The notes below the pieces were generated by a model. It did not search any database. It was not told the DNA's origin and saw nothing but the letters and a program-made list of their open reading frames with translations. From assembly GCF_001939735.1 (NCBI RefSeq), contig NZ_MJIL01000099.1, positions 60,588-124,587 of the forward strand: a stretch of 64,000 nucleotides of DNA, given 5' to 3'. Shown piece by piece: positions 35,917 to 45,792 of this stretch (position 1 is its first letter; the number at the start of each line of letters is the position of its first letter). The position numbers and the translations under genes are program-made. This DNA comes from Photobacterium proteolyticum. GTDB taxonomy: Bacteria; Pseudomonadota; Gammaproteobacteria; Enterobacterales; Vibrionaceae.

Positions 35917-36927
35917 ATGATTTACCGCCTCGCTCGATCTGCAATTTTCAAGCTTGACGCTGAAAAAGCACATGATCTAGCTATTCAGAACTTTTCTCGC
36001 TTTACTGGCACTCCTCTCGATCTCTTCTATCGTCAACATGTTCCTGATCGTCCCGTCGAAGTTATGGGCATCAAATTCAAAAATCCAGTTGGTTTGGCCG
36101 CAGGCCTAGATAAAAACGGCGAATGTATCGATGCATTTGGCGCGATGGGTTTCGGCTTTGTTGAAGTAGGTACCGTGACGCCACGTCCGCAGCCAGGGAA
36201 TGACAAGCCACGGCTTTTCCGCGTCATCCCAGCTGAAGGTATTATCAACCGATTTGGTTTTAATAACCTTGGTGTTGATAACCTGGTTGAGAATGTGAAG
36301 AAAGCTAAGTTTGATGGTGTAATTGGCATCAACATCGGCAAGAATAAAGATACGCCGGTAGAGAAGGGCGCAGAGGATTACCTGATCTGTATGGAGAAGG
36401 TATACCCGTATGCTGGCTATATTGCGGTAAACATTTCTTCTCCGAATACACCGGGACTACGCTCGCTACAATATGGTGAAGCGTTAGATGATTTGTTGTC
36501 TCAGTTGAAACAGAAACAGAAAGAACTGGCAGAGAAGCATGGCAAGTATGTACCGCTGGCTCTGAAGATCGCGCCGGATCTAGAAGATCAGGAAATTGTC
36601 CAAATCGCAGAGTCTTTGGTTAAAAATGATATCGACGGCGTTATCGGCACCAATACAACTTTGGATCGCTCTTTAGTTAAGAACATGCCGCATTGTGATG
36701 AAGCGGGTGGTTTGAGTGGCCGTCCTCTGCAGAACCGTAGCACAGAGGTCATTCGCCGCCTGGCTGAAGAACTTGATGGTGCATTGCCAATTATTGGGGT
36801 AGGAGGTATTGATTCTGCTATCGCCGCTCGTGAAAAGATGATGGCAGGTGCGCAACTGGTACAGGTCTACTCTGGCTTTATTTACCACGGTCCGAAATTG
36901 GTGAAAGACATCGTTACCAATATCTAG
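35917..36927 (+). CDS. pyrD: Dihydroorotate dehydrogenase (quinone), class 2
   Basis: A 336-residue membrane-associated FMN enzyme of pyrimidine synthesis that passes electrons to quinones. The amphipathic N-terminus (MIYRLARSAIFKLDAEKAHDL) is the quinone-site extension of class 2. FMN and substrate segments are intact: GLAAGLDKNGECID, NRFGFNN, NISSPNTPGLRSLQ with the catalytic serine, KIAPDL, GTNTT and GVGGI near the C-terminus. A strong AAGGAGG precedes the ATG. PurR-like and attenuator-like elements lie upstream. It is followed by a terminator and zapC, as in E. coli. Confidence 0.97.
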   Translation: MIYRLARSAIFKLDAEKAHDLAIQNFSRFTGTPLDLFYRQHVPDRPVEVMGIKFKNPVGLAAGLDKNGECIDAFGAMGFGFVEVGTVTPRPQPGNDKPRLFRVIPAEGIINRFGFNNLGVDNLVENVKKAKFDGVIGINIGKNKDTPVEKGAEDYLICMEKVYPYAGYIAVNISSPNTPGLRSLQYGEALDDLLSQLKQKQKELAEKHGKYVPLALKIAPDLEDQEIVQIAESLVKNDIDGVIGTNTTLDRSLVKNMPHCDEAGGLSGRPLQNRSTEVIRRLAEELDGALPIIGVGGIDSAIAAREKMMAGAQLVQVYSGFIYHGPKLVKDIVTNI

Positions 36928-36946
36928 GCAAAACGATCATTGCAGT

Positions 36947-36987
36947 AAAAAGTGCCTGTCGGGGGGATCCTTGGCAGGCACTTTTTT
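36947..36987 (+). terminator. Terminator of pyrD
   Basis: Stem AAAAAGTGCCTG/CAGGCACTTTTTT with a 16-nt loop, 20 nt after the stop. Confidence 0.93.
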
Positions 36988-37166
36988 ATCGCTGCTTTAT
37001 ATTTCAGTTTTATTAATCGTCATTTTTGTCAAACTTTCAGTCCAACCACCGCAAGATCAACCACTTATTTCCCCTTTTATTTTGTCATAGGCACAGTAAA
37101 ATTCTTCTAAAGTTTTTTCTATATCGTTGGATAAGCAGTATAAAGAACTGATTTTGGAGCACTTAA

Positions 37167-37706
37167 ATGCTGAAGCCTACTGATTCATGGACGTGGTATT
37201 ACGACCATAAAGATGATTCCCTGATGTTGGATTTAGGGGAAGAGATGGTCTTCCGTGTATCCATTCCGACTAAGCACCTGGTAACGTCCGCTTTCGAGCG
37301 CACAGTTTTCACCGTGGACGATGCAACTATCTATCAGGGATTTTTAGAAAACATTGCTCAGCTAGAACTTTCTGCGCCACGTAAAGTTGAGTTAGCACTG
37401 AATGCCGTTGCGGCGAGCCGTTTTCACAAGCCAATGATGCCAAAAAGCTGGTTCTTCGAAACACAGCAGGGTGGTTGCGAGCCTGAAAACGGTGATGTTG
37501 TTACTTTGCAAACAGAGTTTGGTGCGGCTAAGTACCTTGTTATTGAAAATAGCGGCTGTGCAAGCCTGTGTATGCTGGCAGACGTTGAGCCGCTTGCGCT
37601 CACATCAACTAAAGAAATGACCTTCTGTGACACCATTAAGGTCATGAACGACCGTATGCAGGCTTTTGTTAACGAAATGCCGGTCAATTTTGCGCTAGTA
37701 GGGTAG
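37167..37706 (+). CDS. zapC: Cell division protein ZapC
   Basis: A 179-residue cytoplasmic protein matching E. coli ZapC (YcbW): WTWYYDHKDDSLMLDLGE at the N-terminus, VDDATIYQGF, PMMPKSWFF in the centre, and CDTIKVMNDRMQAFVNE near the C-terminus. ZapC stabilises FtsZ bundles at the division ring. It has the usual position after pyrD. The ATG has TTGGAG upstream. A long noncoding region follows instead of ycbX. Confidence 0.93.
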   Translation: MLKPTDSWTWYYDHKDDSLMLDLGEEMVFRVSIPTKHLVTSAFERTVFTVDDATIYQGFLENIAQLELSAPRKVELALNAVAASRFHKPMMPKSWFFETQQGGCEPENGDVVTLQTEFGAAKYLVIENSGCASLCMLADVEPLALTSTKEMTFCDTIKVMNDRMQAFVNEMPVNFALVG

Positions 37707-38235
37707 CTGCTGGGTAGGACTTTCGCATTATTGCGAATTTAAGCTTATCTGGGCTACCTTGTTTCATCTCCGTTCTTGTTCCACCCTCCTGTGACTCTGA
37801 ACACCGCCTCAGCGGACCGTAATGGTTTGCCTGCTCGTAACCGTATTCATCCTGTCTCCTTTCCTCAGAATTCATTTCACCGCCACTCAGTCCAATTACA
37901 TGCTGGTCATTTACGACTACCTGAAAGTTCTGCAGTTCAATGCTTTCTTGAGCTATTAGATGGCGAAAGCAAAATGTGACGACAGGTAACCTCTAACTGA
38001 GCGTAGCTAAACAGGTTTATTCCTCTTCGACAGACTATTAATGGTTAAGTCAAAATGGTTATTTCTTGTGCGAAATAAGTGATTACAGTCAAAAAAAATC
38101 AATTAATTAGCAATTATTTTTTGCCTGTTTTTGCCATAAAAAGACAAAAAAACACCAATGTTTTAGTATCAAATTAAAAATTTCATAAGAAGATCTTCCT
38201 CATTTTCCTCATTCTTGAAAGTGACCAACATTATG

Positions 38236-38258
38236 ATTATTTCCGCAAAGGAAATAAT
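38236..38258. repeat. Perfect hairpin in the zapC-rlmKL gap
   Basis: ATTATTTCC/GGAAATAAT, 9-bp perfect stem with loop GCAAA. No T-run follows, so it is not an obvious terminator. Confidence 0.6.
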
Positions 38259-38451
38259 TTCCAGATAGGAAAGAATGCATGTCAATAAGTGAGTTTAGGC
38301 TTGCTGATGACGTGAAGTTTAACTCCATATTATATTGCCAGCTTGTCATTGGATCATTAATGCTTGATTTGTAGTGCTTTAAAAACAATCACTTAAGCGC
38401 TCTGTGTCTGTGAGTAAACAATCACTTATGTCTGGTTTTGATGATAGTGTC

Positions 38452-38492
38452 CACACAGAAAAAATGACTTGGTTAATCTTTGTTTCTGTGTG
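38452..38492. repeat. Inverted repeat in the zapC-rlmKL gap
   Basis: CACACAGAAA (38452-38461) and TTTCTGTGTG (38483-38492) form a perfect 10-bp stem around 21 nt. Role unknown. Confidence 0.55.
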
Positions 38493-38811
38493 TGAACAAA
38501 GGGGTTAAGTTAATGCTTACTGTCTTGCTAATCCAATGGTTACAGCTTGTGATGAAATCGTTGTGGGGGGATGTTCAGTTTTTCTTGTAATGACTCGCTG
38601 GTGTCGTTTCTAAGGTTGTTTCTTTAGTCTGTATTTGACTGTTTTTTGATCGTCTGTTGCCTGGTAGGACGTTGTTAAACAAGCGGCATTTCAATGGATG
38701 GCAAATTTTGGTGCTTTTTTGGCTAAATAACCGAAATGAAACCCTTTTGGGCGAGGTATTTATGACGTTTTCGGTTATAATTCTGACCAACTAAAGTGCG
38801 AAAAGAACTCC

Positions 38812-40950
38812 ATGAATCAATATCTAGCTATCACTTCACGAGGACTTGAGAATCTCCTTGCAGAAGAATTAACTCAACTTGGTGCAGAACAGATCCAAGT
38901 TGTCCATGCCGGCGTACGTTTCCGTGCAGAGCAGTCCACAGCCTACCGCTGCTGCTTATGGACACGTATCTCATCTCGAATTATTCAGGTACTGAGCGAA
39001 TTTAATGTCCGTGATGACATGGATTTGTACCTGGGTGCTGCGGCGATCAACTGGACGAACTATTTCAATAGTGACACGCGTATCATCGTTGATTTCAACG
39101 GGACTAACCGCGAAATCCGTAACAGCCAGTACGGCGCAATGAAAGTCAAAGATGCGATTGTTGACCGCTTTACCAAAGCCGATCTTCGTCGCCCGAGTAT
39201 CGACCGTGAACGTCCTGAACTACGGATCCATATGCGTCTTTCTGGAGAGAAAGGAGTACTGGGTTTAGATATGGCCGGAAGCGGCTTGCATCAGCGTGGT
39301 TATCGAACTGATGCGGGTAAGGCGCCGTTACGTGAAACTCACGCTGCAGCCTTGGTGATGAAGAGTGGCTGGACGAAAGATAAGCCTCTGCTAGATCCTA
39401 TGTGTGGTTCAGGTACGCTGTTGATTGAAGCTGCGCTGATGGCCGCTGATATCGCACCGGGTATCAAGCGTAAGCGCTGGGGTTTTGAATCTATCAAAGA
39501 TTTCGACAAAGAAGCTTGGCTTGAGATCCATGCTGAAGCCAAGGTGAAAGCACGCCGTGGTCCGGCGAAAGTTGAAACCAAATTTTTCGGTCGTGAGATG
39601 GACCGCCGTGTATTGAGCATTGCTCGCGATAATGCTGGCCGTGCCGGTGTGAAAGATCTCATTGATTTCGAGTACGGTGATGCAACTCAGCTAATCTGCC
39701 CGGAAGGTTTTGAAAATGGTGTGATCATCTGTAACCCTCCATATGGTGAGCGTCTGGGTACCACGCCAGAACTGATTTCATTGTACAGCGAGCTGGGTAA
39801 TCGTCTTAAACTGGCCTTCTCGGGCTCGACAGCTGCAATCTACTCAGCTTCTAATGAACTTCTTAGTTGCCTGCGTATGCGTGCCGATAAGCAGTTCAAG
39901 TTGCGTAACGGCGCACTGGATTGTGTATTAAAGAGTTATTTGATCACCGGCGGTGCTGTTAAGCAGGTCGAAGGTGAGAAGGAAGGCACACTTGAAGAAG
40001 CTCAGGTTGCCCCTGACTTTGCCAACCGATTGAAGAAGAACATCACCAAGCTGAAGAAGTGGGCGAAGAAAGAAGGTATCGAGTGCTATCGTATCTACGA
40101 TGCTGATCTGCCAAACTACAATGCGGCGATTGATCAGTATGGTGACTATCTGGTTATTCAGGAATATGCTGCACCGAAGTCAGTGCCTGAAGAAAACGCT
40201 CGCCGTCGTATCATGGATATTCTCCGTGCCACCATTCAGGTAACAGGTGTTGATAACAGCAAAGTGATCCTGAAAGTGCGTGAGCGCCAGAAAGGCAAGA
40301 GCCAGTACCAGAAGCTATCAAGTGCAGAGCGCCACATGATAGTGAACGAGTATGGTGTTCAATTGAAGGTCAATCTTTACGATTATCTTGATACTGGGCT
40401 GTTCCTTGATCACCGTGTTACACGTCGTAAACTGGGTGAAATGGCTCAGGGCAAAGACTTCCTGAATTTGTTCGCCTATACAGGTTCTGCATCGGTTCAT
40501 GCGGCTTGCGGCGGGGCTAAATCAACGACAACCGTTGACATGTCAAACACTTATTTGCGTTGGGCTCAGGAGAATATGGAGCTCAATGGTCAGGTTGGCC
40601 GTCAGCACCAGTTTGTACAGGCAGATTGTCTGCAATGGTTGCAGGAAGTGGACGAGAGTTTTGATTTGATCTTTATTGATCCTCCAACATTCTCGAACTC
40701 TAAGCGTATGAACCAGAGTTTTGATGTGCAGCGTGACCACATTATGCTGATGGAAAACCTGAAGCGTATGTTGCGTCCTGAAGGGCAAATTGTTTTCTCG
40801 AACAACAAGCGTCACTTCAAGATGGATTTCGACAAGCTGGAAGAACTTGGTCTCCAGGCTAAGAACATCTCAGATAAAACGCTTCCTATGGATTTTGCGC
40901 GAAACAAGCAGATCCATAACTGCTGGATAATTACACACAAGGAAGACTAA
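38812..40950 (+). CDS. rlmL: Fused 23S rRNA methyltransferase RlmKL (m2G2445 / m7G2069)
   Basis: A 712-residue bifunctional enzyme. The N-terminal THUMP domain and RlmL methyltransferase half contains DPMCGSGTLLIEAA and the NPPYGERLG catalytic motif. The C-terminal RlmK half contains NLFAYTGSASVHA for SAM binding and IDPPTFSNSKRM. It modifies G2445 and G2069 of 23S rRNA during 50S assembly. It is the first gene of a tight unit: the grx gene starts right after its stop, and uup and the DUF3466 gene overlap one after another. Confidence 0.97.
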   Translation: MNQYLAITSRGLENLLAEELTQLGAEQIQVVHAGVRFRAEQSTAYRCCLWTRISSRIIQVLSEFNVRDDMDLYLGAAAINWTNYFNSDTRIIVDFNGTNREIRNSQYGAMKVKDAIVDRFTKADLRRPSIDRERPELRIHMRLSGEKGVLGLDMAGSGLHQRGYRTDAGKAPLRETHAAALVMKSGWTKDKPLLDPMCGSGTLLIEAALMAADIAPGIKRKRWGFESIKDFDKEAWLEIHAEAKVKARRGPAKVETKFFGREMDRRVLSIARDNAGRAGVKDLIDFEYGDATQLICPEGFENGVIICNPPYGERLGTTPELISLYSELGNRLKLAFSGSTAAIYSASNELLSCLRMRADKQFKLRNGALDCVLKSYLITGGAVKQVEGEKEGTLEEAQVAPDFANRLKKNITKLKKWAKKEGIECYRIYDADLPNYNAAIDQYGDYLVIQEYAAPKSVPEENARRRIMDILRATIQVTGVDNSKVILKVRERQKGKSQYQKLSSAERHMIVNEYGVQLKVNLYDYLDTGLFLDHRVTRRKLGEMAQGKDFLNLFAYTGSASVHAACGGAKSTTTVDMSNTYLRWAQENMELNGQVGRQHQFVQADCLQWLQEVDESFDLIFIDPPTFSNSKRMNQSFDVQRDHIMLMENLKRMLRPEGQIVFSNNKRHFKMDFDKLEELGLQAKNISDKTLPMDFARNKQIHNCWIITHKED

Positions 40951-41199
40951 GTGCTAATTACGCTATATAGCACGGAAGGGTGTCATCTCTGTGAGCAGGC
41001 TTATAGCCTGCTCATCGACGCGGGTGTACAGGAGCACGTTCAGGTGGTGGATATCGCCTTTGATGACGTGCTCTTTTCACGTTACGGCGTCACCATCCCT
41101 GTGCTATCAATTCAACATCCTGATTCAATCTCCGAACTTGGCTGGCCATTTGATGCAGCCGAGCTTGCAGTATGGTTAAACAATAATGGCATTAATTAA
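40951..41199 (+). CDS. Small glutaredoxin-like protein (DUF836 type)
   Basis: An 82-residue thioredoxin-fold protein. It has a CxxC redox motif at C11-H-L-C14 (STEGCHLCEQA), the cis-proline segment TIPVL and a short C-terminal helix. It starts at GTG directly after the rlmKL stop and overlaps uup by 14 nt, so it is translated within the same operon. Such small glutaredoxin-like proteins precede uup in Vibrionaceae; the partner is unknown. Confidence 0.88.
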   Translation: MLITLYSTEGCHLCEQAYSLLIDAGVQEHVQVVDIAFDDVLFSRYGVTIPVLSIQHPDSISELGWPFDAAELAVWLNNNGIN

Positions 41200-43111
41200 A
41201 ATTAGTAACGCGCAACTAGCGTATGGCGATCACGCACTCCTTGATGGTACAGAGTTCATTCTGCAGCCAAACGAACGTGTTTGTCTGGTTGGCCGCAACG
41301 GTGCGGGTAAATCGACCCTGATGAAAGTCATCGATGGTGAGGTGTTGCTTGATGACGGTAGCATTCAACGTCAGTCAGAACTTACAGTGTCACGTCTTGA
41401 ACAAGATCCTCCTCGTAACGCAGAGGGAACGGTATTTGACTATGTGGCTGAAGGGCTTGCCGAAATAGGTCAGGTGCTTCGTGAATATCACCATTTGTTG
41501 GCTCTCATCTCAAGCGACCCGTCTGAATCGAATATTAATAAGCTGGCACGTGCTCAAGGTAAAATTGACCATACCGATGCCTGGCAGTTCGACAACAAAA
41601 TAGCCTCGGTTCTAGAGCACCTCCAGTTAGAGCCAGGAACGTTGCTAAAAGACCTTTCTGGTGGCTGGCAGCGAAAAGCCGCATTGGCACGTGCTTTGGT
41701 GTGTGACCCTGATATTCTGCTGCTTGATGAGCCGACTAATCACTTGGACGTCTCAACGATTGAGTGGCTGGAAGGCTTCCTGAAAGAGTTCCGTGGTTCG
41801 ATCGTCTTCATTTCTCACGACCGTGCATTTATTCGTTCGATGTCAACGCGCATTATCGATCTTGACCGCGGTAAGCTTGCTTCTTTCCCGGGGGATTACG
41901 ACAAGTATCTCGATGCCAAAGAAGAGATGCTGCGTGTCGAGGCGGAGCAAAATGCCGAGTTCGACAAAAAGCTTGCCCAGGAAGAAGTTTGGATCCGTCA
42001 GGGCATCAAAGCGCGACGTACCCGTAATGAAGGTCGTGTTCGTGCGTTGAAGCAGCTACGTCGTGAACGTAGTGAGCGCCGAGAAGTCGTTGGTAAAGCG
42101 GACATGCAGCTTCAGGAAGCCAACCGCTCCGGTAAAATCGTGTTCGAAGCTGAGCACATTTCCTATAGCTACGGCGACAAGCCAATTATCAAAGACTTTA
42201 GCTTTAATGTGATGCGTGGCGACCGCATTGCGCTGATTGGCCCTAACGGCTGCGGCAAGAGTACCTTGCTAAAAGTCATGCTAGGGCAGCTTGAGGCATC
42301 ACAGGGTCACTTCCATTGCGGTACCAAGCTAGAAGTGGCGTACTTTGATCAGTACCGCGAAGTACTTGATCCTGAAAAAACGGTTATGGATAACCTGGCA
42401 GATGGTAAGCAGGAAGTGACGGTAAATGGCCGTACTCGCCATGCGTTGGGCTACCTTCAGGACTTCTTGTTCCATCCGCGCCGTGCCCGTACACCAGTCA
42501 AAGCCTTGTCTGGCGGAGAGAAGAATCGCCTGTTATTGGCAAAATTGTTCCTTAAGCCAAATAATTTATTGGTACTTGATGAACCAACCAACGATTTAGA
42601 TATCGAAACGTTGGAACTTTTGGAAGAAATACTTGCCAATTATCAGGGGACATTACTTTTAGTTAGTCACGATCGTCAATTTGTTGATAACACAGCAACA
42701 ACGAGCTGGCTCTTCGAAGGTAACGGTGTCATTGATGAATACGTTGGTGGTTACCACGACGCCCAGGAACAACGTGCAAATTCGCTGACACAAATCGCGA
42801 AGGCGCAGGCAGAACAGATAGAAGCTGCCAAGAAGAAAGAAGAGAACAAACAGCGTCAGGAAACACGTTCACGCTCAGGTAAGAAGCTGTCATACAAGCT
42901 TCAGAAAGAGCTTGAAGACCTGCCGAAAAAAATCGAAGAACTGGAAAATGAAATTGCACAGCTGCAGGAGTCAATCAATGATCCTGCGTTCTTCCAGGAT
43001 GTGAATAATGATACTCAGGCAACTCTGGGCCGCTTAGCGGAAGCAGAAGAGGAGTTTGAGCAAGCATTTGAACGCTGGGAAGAGCTAGAGGCAATGCAGA
43101 AGGAATCCTAA
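41186..43111 (+). CDS. uup: ABCF-type ATPase Uup
   Basis: A 641-residue soluble ABC-F protein with two ATPase domains (Walker A GRNGAGKST and GPNGCGKST; signatures LSGGWQRKAALA and LSGGEKNRLLLA; Walker B LLLDEPTNHLD and LVLDEPTNDLD). A charged linker (about 240-300) and a C-terminal coiled coil (about 530-641), the domain known for DNA binding in Uup, complete it. Uup acts on ribosomes and influences transposon excision and replication-fork stability. The start overlaps the grx gene by 14 nt and the stop overlaps the next ATG by 1 nt. Confidence 0.96.
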   Translation: MALIKISNAQLAYGDHALLDGTEFILQPNERVCLVGRNGAGKSTLMKVIDGEVLLDDGSIQRQSELTVSRLEQDPPRNAEGTVFDYVAEGLAEIGQVLREYHHLLALISSDPSESNINKLARAQGKIDHTDAWQFDNKIASVLEHLQLEPGTLLKDLSGGWQRKAALARALVCDPDILLLDEPTNHLDVSTIEWLEGFLKEFRGSIVFISHDRAFIRSMSTRIIDLDRGKLASFPGDYDKYLDAKEEMLRVEAEQNAEFDKKLAQEEVWIRQGIKARRTRNEGRVRALKQLRRERSERREVVGKADMQLQEANRSGKIVFEAEHISYSYGDKPIIKDFSFNVMRGDRIALIGPNGCGKSTLLKVMLGQLEASQGHFHCGTKLEVAYFDQYREVLDPEKTVMDNLADGKQEVTVNGRTRHALGYLQDFLFHPRRARTPVKALSGGEKNRLLLAKLFLKPNNLLVLDEPTNDLDIETLELLEEILANYQGTLLLVSHDRQFVDNTATTSWLFEGNGVIDEYVGGYHDAQEQRANSLTQIAKAQAEQIEAAKKKEENKQRQETRSRSGKKLSYKLQKELEDLPKKIEELENEIAQLQESINDPAFFQDVNNDTQATLGRLAEAEEEFEQAFERWEELEAMQKES

Positions 43112-45183
43112 TGCAACATAAGACGTTAAAGTTATCGACACTGGCAGTACTTATTGCTGGTGTTACTCAGGCAAATGCAGCTGTTTATCAGATTGTAGAA
43201 GTCGATGGCGCCAGCAGTGGTGTCGGCTCGCTTCAGTATTACAGCAAGAACACGTCTGATGTTCAAAGCCGTGTCGAGTTCTATGCTCAGGGTGTCGAGA
43301 GCTCAGGCTCGGAAAACTGCTTTACCCAAAGTTGTGACGCTTCTACTTATGCAATCTTCGGTGAAAGCCGCCTGGGTAGCGATGGGATTAATTATCGAGA
43401 TGAAGTGCCGTTCATCAGTGATAACCGTCAGGAAGTTAATGATTTCTTTAGACTGCGTTCATACTGTACTAACAACCTTGGTTTTAATACTTGTGATGAT
43501 TGGGCAAATACCGCTTACTACGGCCTTAACTTCAATGAAGAAAATGCTCAGGACGGGAGCGGTTTCGGAGGCCTTCATCGTGAACATGTTGCCTGGAACG
43601 AGAACTACTATTCCAATGCTTTCCCGCTGATTGAAGAAACAGCGGGCGAACTAAAAAGAGTTGAAACCTTTGCTGAGGATGCATCCAATTACGACTCGGC
43701 AACAGTTGCTGCGTTGGGTACAAAAGTGTCGACCCATGAAACAACCAATGGTGTTGTTAACCGTATTGGTCAGTTCTCTGGTAACGCATTTCAGTTAGGC
43801 ATCACTAGTTCGGCGTATTTTGAAAGCAATAACCGCTATGCGCGTCAGTTCAACAAGCGTGGCTTCGTTAATGCTGGTGCGACACCGGCAAAATCAGCTC
43901 TAAACCCGGTATCGACTTCCGAGGCGCTGGTTACTCAGATGGGCCAGACTCTGGCCTGGGATGCTGTTGAGTACAACGGTCAGCTATTGGTCGTTGGTAG
44001 TGCTTCATTTAGTACCAGTAAACTGTCAGACGATAATAAGCTTCCGTCAGATACAGATGGGAAAGATCGTTTGTCACTTAATGATGGTGAATTTGAGAAA
44101 TGTGCAACTACTGCGAGTGATGTAAACAACTTGTTTACCACAAAGGAGTGTCAGTTCTCTGTCTTTGCGAATGATGCGGTTTTCTGGACTGTCGATAATA
44201 CTGGTACAGCGTCTGTGAATGCTGAACCTTTAGCAGATAGAGTCGATAGTAAGGGAAAGACTTATCCGGCGTTAGATCCTGACAATGAAGAAATTCGTTC
44301 TTTCCAGGCATCTGCACGCGCGGTAGCTTTGGTAGGCAACCAGCCTGTTGCAGTAGGTTTTTCATCAGATTCAATTGCCAATAATTCGGTTAATACCGTT
44401 GACGGTGACTATTACGCCGTACGTGCTGCTATCTATACGCCTAAATCAGGTTTTACCGTTGGCTCCGAACAGTGGGAAAGAACGATTATCCCAGGTCTGG
44501 ATATTGAGGAAGGTAATACTCGTAAGCTTCGTTTCTCTATGGCGACAGACATTAACAGTAACAATAAGGTGATTGGTTTCAGTAAAAATGTTAATTCTGA
44601 AAATCGCTCTTATGCTGAAACGATGTTTGTCTACGATAATACTGCCGGTACGCTGAAGAAACTAGATTCCTCGATTGACCCGACTATCTTCTTCAAAGGC
44701 GTTAACGGTTATCCGTCTGCGATCAACGACAAAGATCAGGTTGTTGGCTGGGTGGACTCAGAGAGTGTTAACCAGGTTAATGGTCGTCAGCGTCGCCAGC
44801 GTGCATTTACCTACATGGCGGGGTCCGATATTGAAGATTCGCCACTTCAGGCCAACAAGGCTTGGATGCTGGACGATTTGACCAATGGTGGAAGCTTCAG
44901 TACCGATAATAATGCGTTCCGAATCGCTCAGGCAACGGATGTTAACGATGCTGGTATTATTTCAGCAACAGCATTCAAGTGTGAGGGTGGTTATCAGAAT
45001 TTGACAAAAGACTCTCAGTGTTCAACAGATGAAAAGGTAGTTGCTGTTAAGTTGGTACCTATCGTAGACGGTACTATTGAACAGCGTCCTGAGGAGCAAT
45101 CGACTATCGAACGAGAGGGGGCTTCTCTTGGCATGTTTGCTTTGACACTGCTTGGTTTGATTGGTTTCAGACGCAGAAAGTAA
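43111..45183 (+). CDS. DUF3466 family exported protein with a C-terminal anchor
   Basis: A 690-residue protein with a signal peptide (LAVLIAGVTQANA, to about residue 23) and a large acidic Asn/Asp/Ser-rich exported domain. The cysteine pairs (CFTQSC, CTNNLGFNTC) are probably disulfides. The C-terminus EGASLGMFALTLLGLIGFRRRK is a short hydrophobic segment plus arginines, similar to GlyGly-CTERM sorting tails cut by rhombosortase, though the GG itself is not present. DUF3466 proteins follow uup in Vibrionaceae; the function is unknown. TAATG overlap with uup indicates coupled translation. Confidence 0.88.
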   Translation: MQHKTLKLSTLAVLIAGVTQANAAVYQIVEVDGASSGVGSLQYYSKNTSDVQSRVEFYAQGVESSGSENCFTQSCDASTYAIFGESRLGSDGINYRDEVPFISDNRQEVNDFFRLRSYCTNNLGFNTCDDWANTAYYGLNFNEENAQDGSGFGGLHREHVAWNENYYSNAFPLIEETAGELKRVETFAEDASNYDSATVAALGTKVSTHETTNGVVNRIGQFSGNAFQLGITSSAYFESNNRYARQFNKRGFVNAGATPAKSALNPVSTSEALVTQMGQTLAWDAVEYNGQLLVVGSASFSTSKLSDDNKLPSDTDGKDRLSLNDGEFEKCATTASDVNNLFTTKECQFSVFANDAVFWTVDNTGTASVNAEPLADRVDSKGKTYPALDPDNEEIRSFQASARAVALVGNQPVAVGFSSDSIANNSVNTVDGDYYAVRAAIYTPKSGFTVGSEQWERTIIPGLDIEEGNTRKLRFSMATDINSNNKVIGFSKNVNSENRSYAETMFVYDNTAGTLKKLDSSIDPTIFFKGVNGYPSAINDKDQVVGWVDSESVNQVNGRQRRQRAFTYMAGSDIEDSPLQANKAWMLDDLTNGGSFSTDNNAFRIAQATDVNDAGIISATAFKCEGGYQNLTKDSQCSTDEKVVAVKLVPIVDGTIEQRPEEQSTIEREGASLGMFALTLLGLIGFRRRK

Positions 45184-45209
45184 TTTTTTGTTAAAATTGC
45201 TTATTTTTT

Positions 45210-45238
45210 ACTCAGGCTCACAATTTGTGAGCCTGAGT
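45210..45238. terminator. Palindrome terminating the rlmKL-uup-DUF3466 operon
   Basis: A near-perfect 29-nt palindrome: ACTCAGGCTCACAA and its complement around a single central T, 26 nt after the stop. T-rich sequence on its left means it serves the minus strand best, but the position fits bidirectional use. Confidence 0.7.
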
Positions 45239-45354
45239 TGTATCTGGGGTTGATCAATAGTTCTGTTTGGCTAATTCTTATAAGTGGAGTAACAAAAACT
45301 CCATCATTATGAAACTGTAATGAAAGAAACTCTGATAAGGATGAGGATCGCACT

Positions 45355-45528
45355 ATGAAGAGACAAAAGCGGGATCGTTTGGAACGCGCACAGGCTCAAG
45401 GCTATAAAGCTGGTATCAATGGTCGTTCCAGTGAAGAATGTCCGTATCAATCTCCGGATGCCCGTACTAATTGGCTTGGTGGCTGGCGAGAAGCAAGAGA
45501 AGAACGGCAGACCGGCCTCTATAAATAA
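45355..45528 (+). CDS. rmf: Ribosome modulation factor
   Basis: A 57-residue basic protein beginning MKRQKRDRLERAQAQGYKAG and containing NWLGGWREA, nearly as in E. coli RMF. RMF binds 70S ribosomes in stationary phase and drives formation of inactive 100S dimers. The ATG has AAGGATGAGGAT upstream. It lies between uup and fabA as in E. coli, and is followed by its own terminator. Confidence 0.97.
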   Translation: MKRQKRDRLERAQAQGYKAGINGRSSEECPYQSPDARTNWLGGWREAREERQTGLYK

Positions 45529-45552
45529 CACTCCCTTCATATCACCCTTATT

Positions 45553-45578
45553 AAGCCCCTCAGGAGAAGGGGCTTTTG
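45553..45578 (+). terminator. Terminator of rmf
   Basis: Stem AAGCCCCT/AGGGGCTT, 7-nt loop, then TTTTGCTTTT. Confidence 0.92.
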
Positions 45579-45792
45579 CTTTTATGAGCCTCTATAAATT
45601 ACATATTCAATTAAATAATATTCTCTTAATTACTTGTGCTTCACAATAATCACCAAGAGCGAATCTTGTATTTTGTATCAACTGGTTTATTGAGAACTTT
45701 GAGTAAGTGCAAGGATTGATATGTGCCTTAAGTATACGCTCTCAATTCGAAATAATGCCACAGAGCGATCCGTTACATTCAGAGGAAGCAGT

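Larger units (their letters stand above)
37707..38811. other. Unusually long noncoding region between zapC and rlmKL, 1105 bases
   Basis: I find no convincing gene on either strand. The short open frame at 37776-37979 has no ribosome site and no family resemblance. Notable structures are TTCGCA-TTAT-TGCGAA near 37727, the perfect hairpin at 38236-38258 and the long inverted repeat at 38452-38492. The stretch around 38080-38220 is very A+T-rich with several A- and T-runs. In E. coli ycbX occupies this place, so this may be the remains of a lost gene, now with regulatory or small-RNA content. Confidence 0.5.

Noticed and set aside
37776..37979. 67-residue open frame after zapC
   Set aside because: No ribosome site, unusual His/Pro/Ser content and no resemblance to ycbX or other families.
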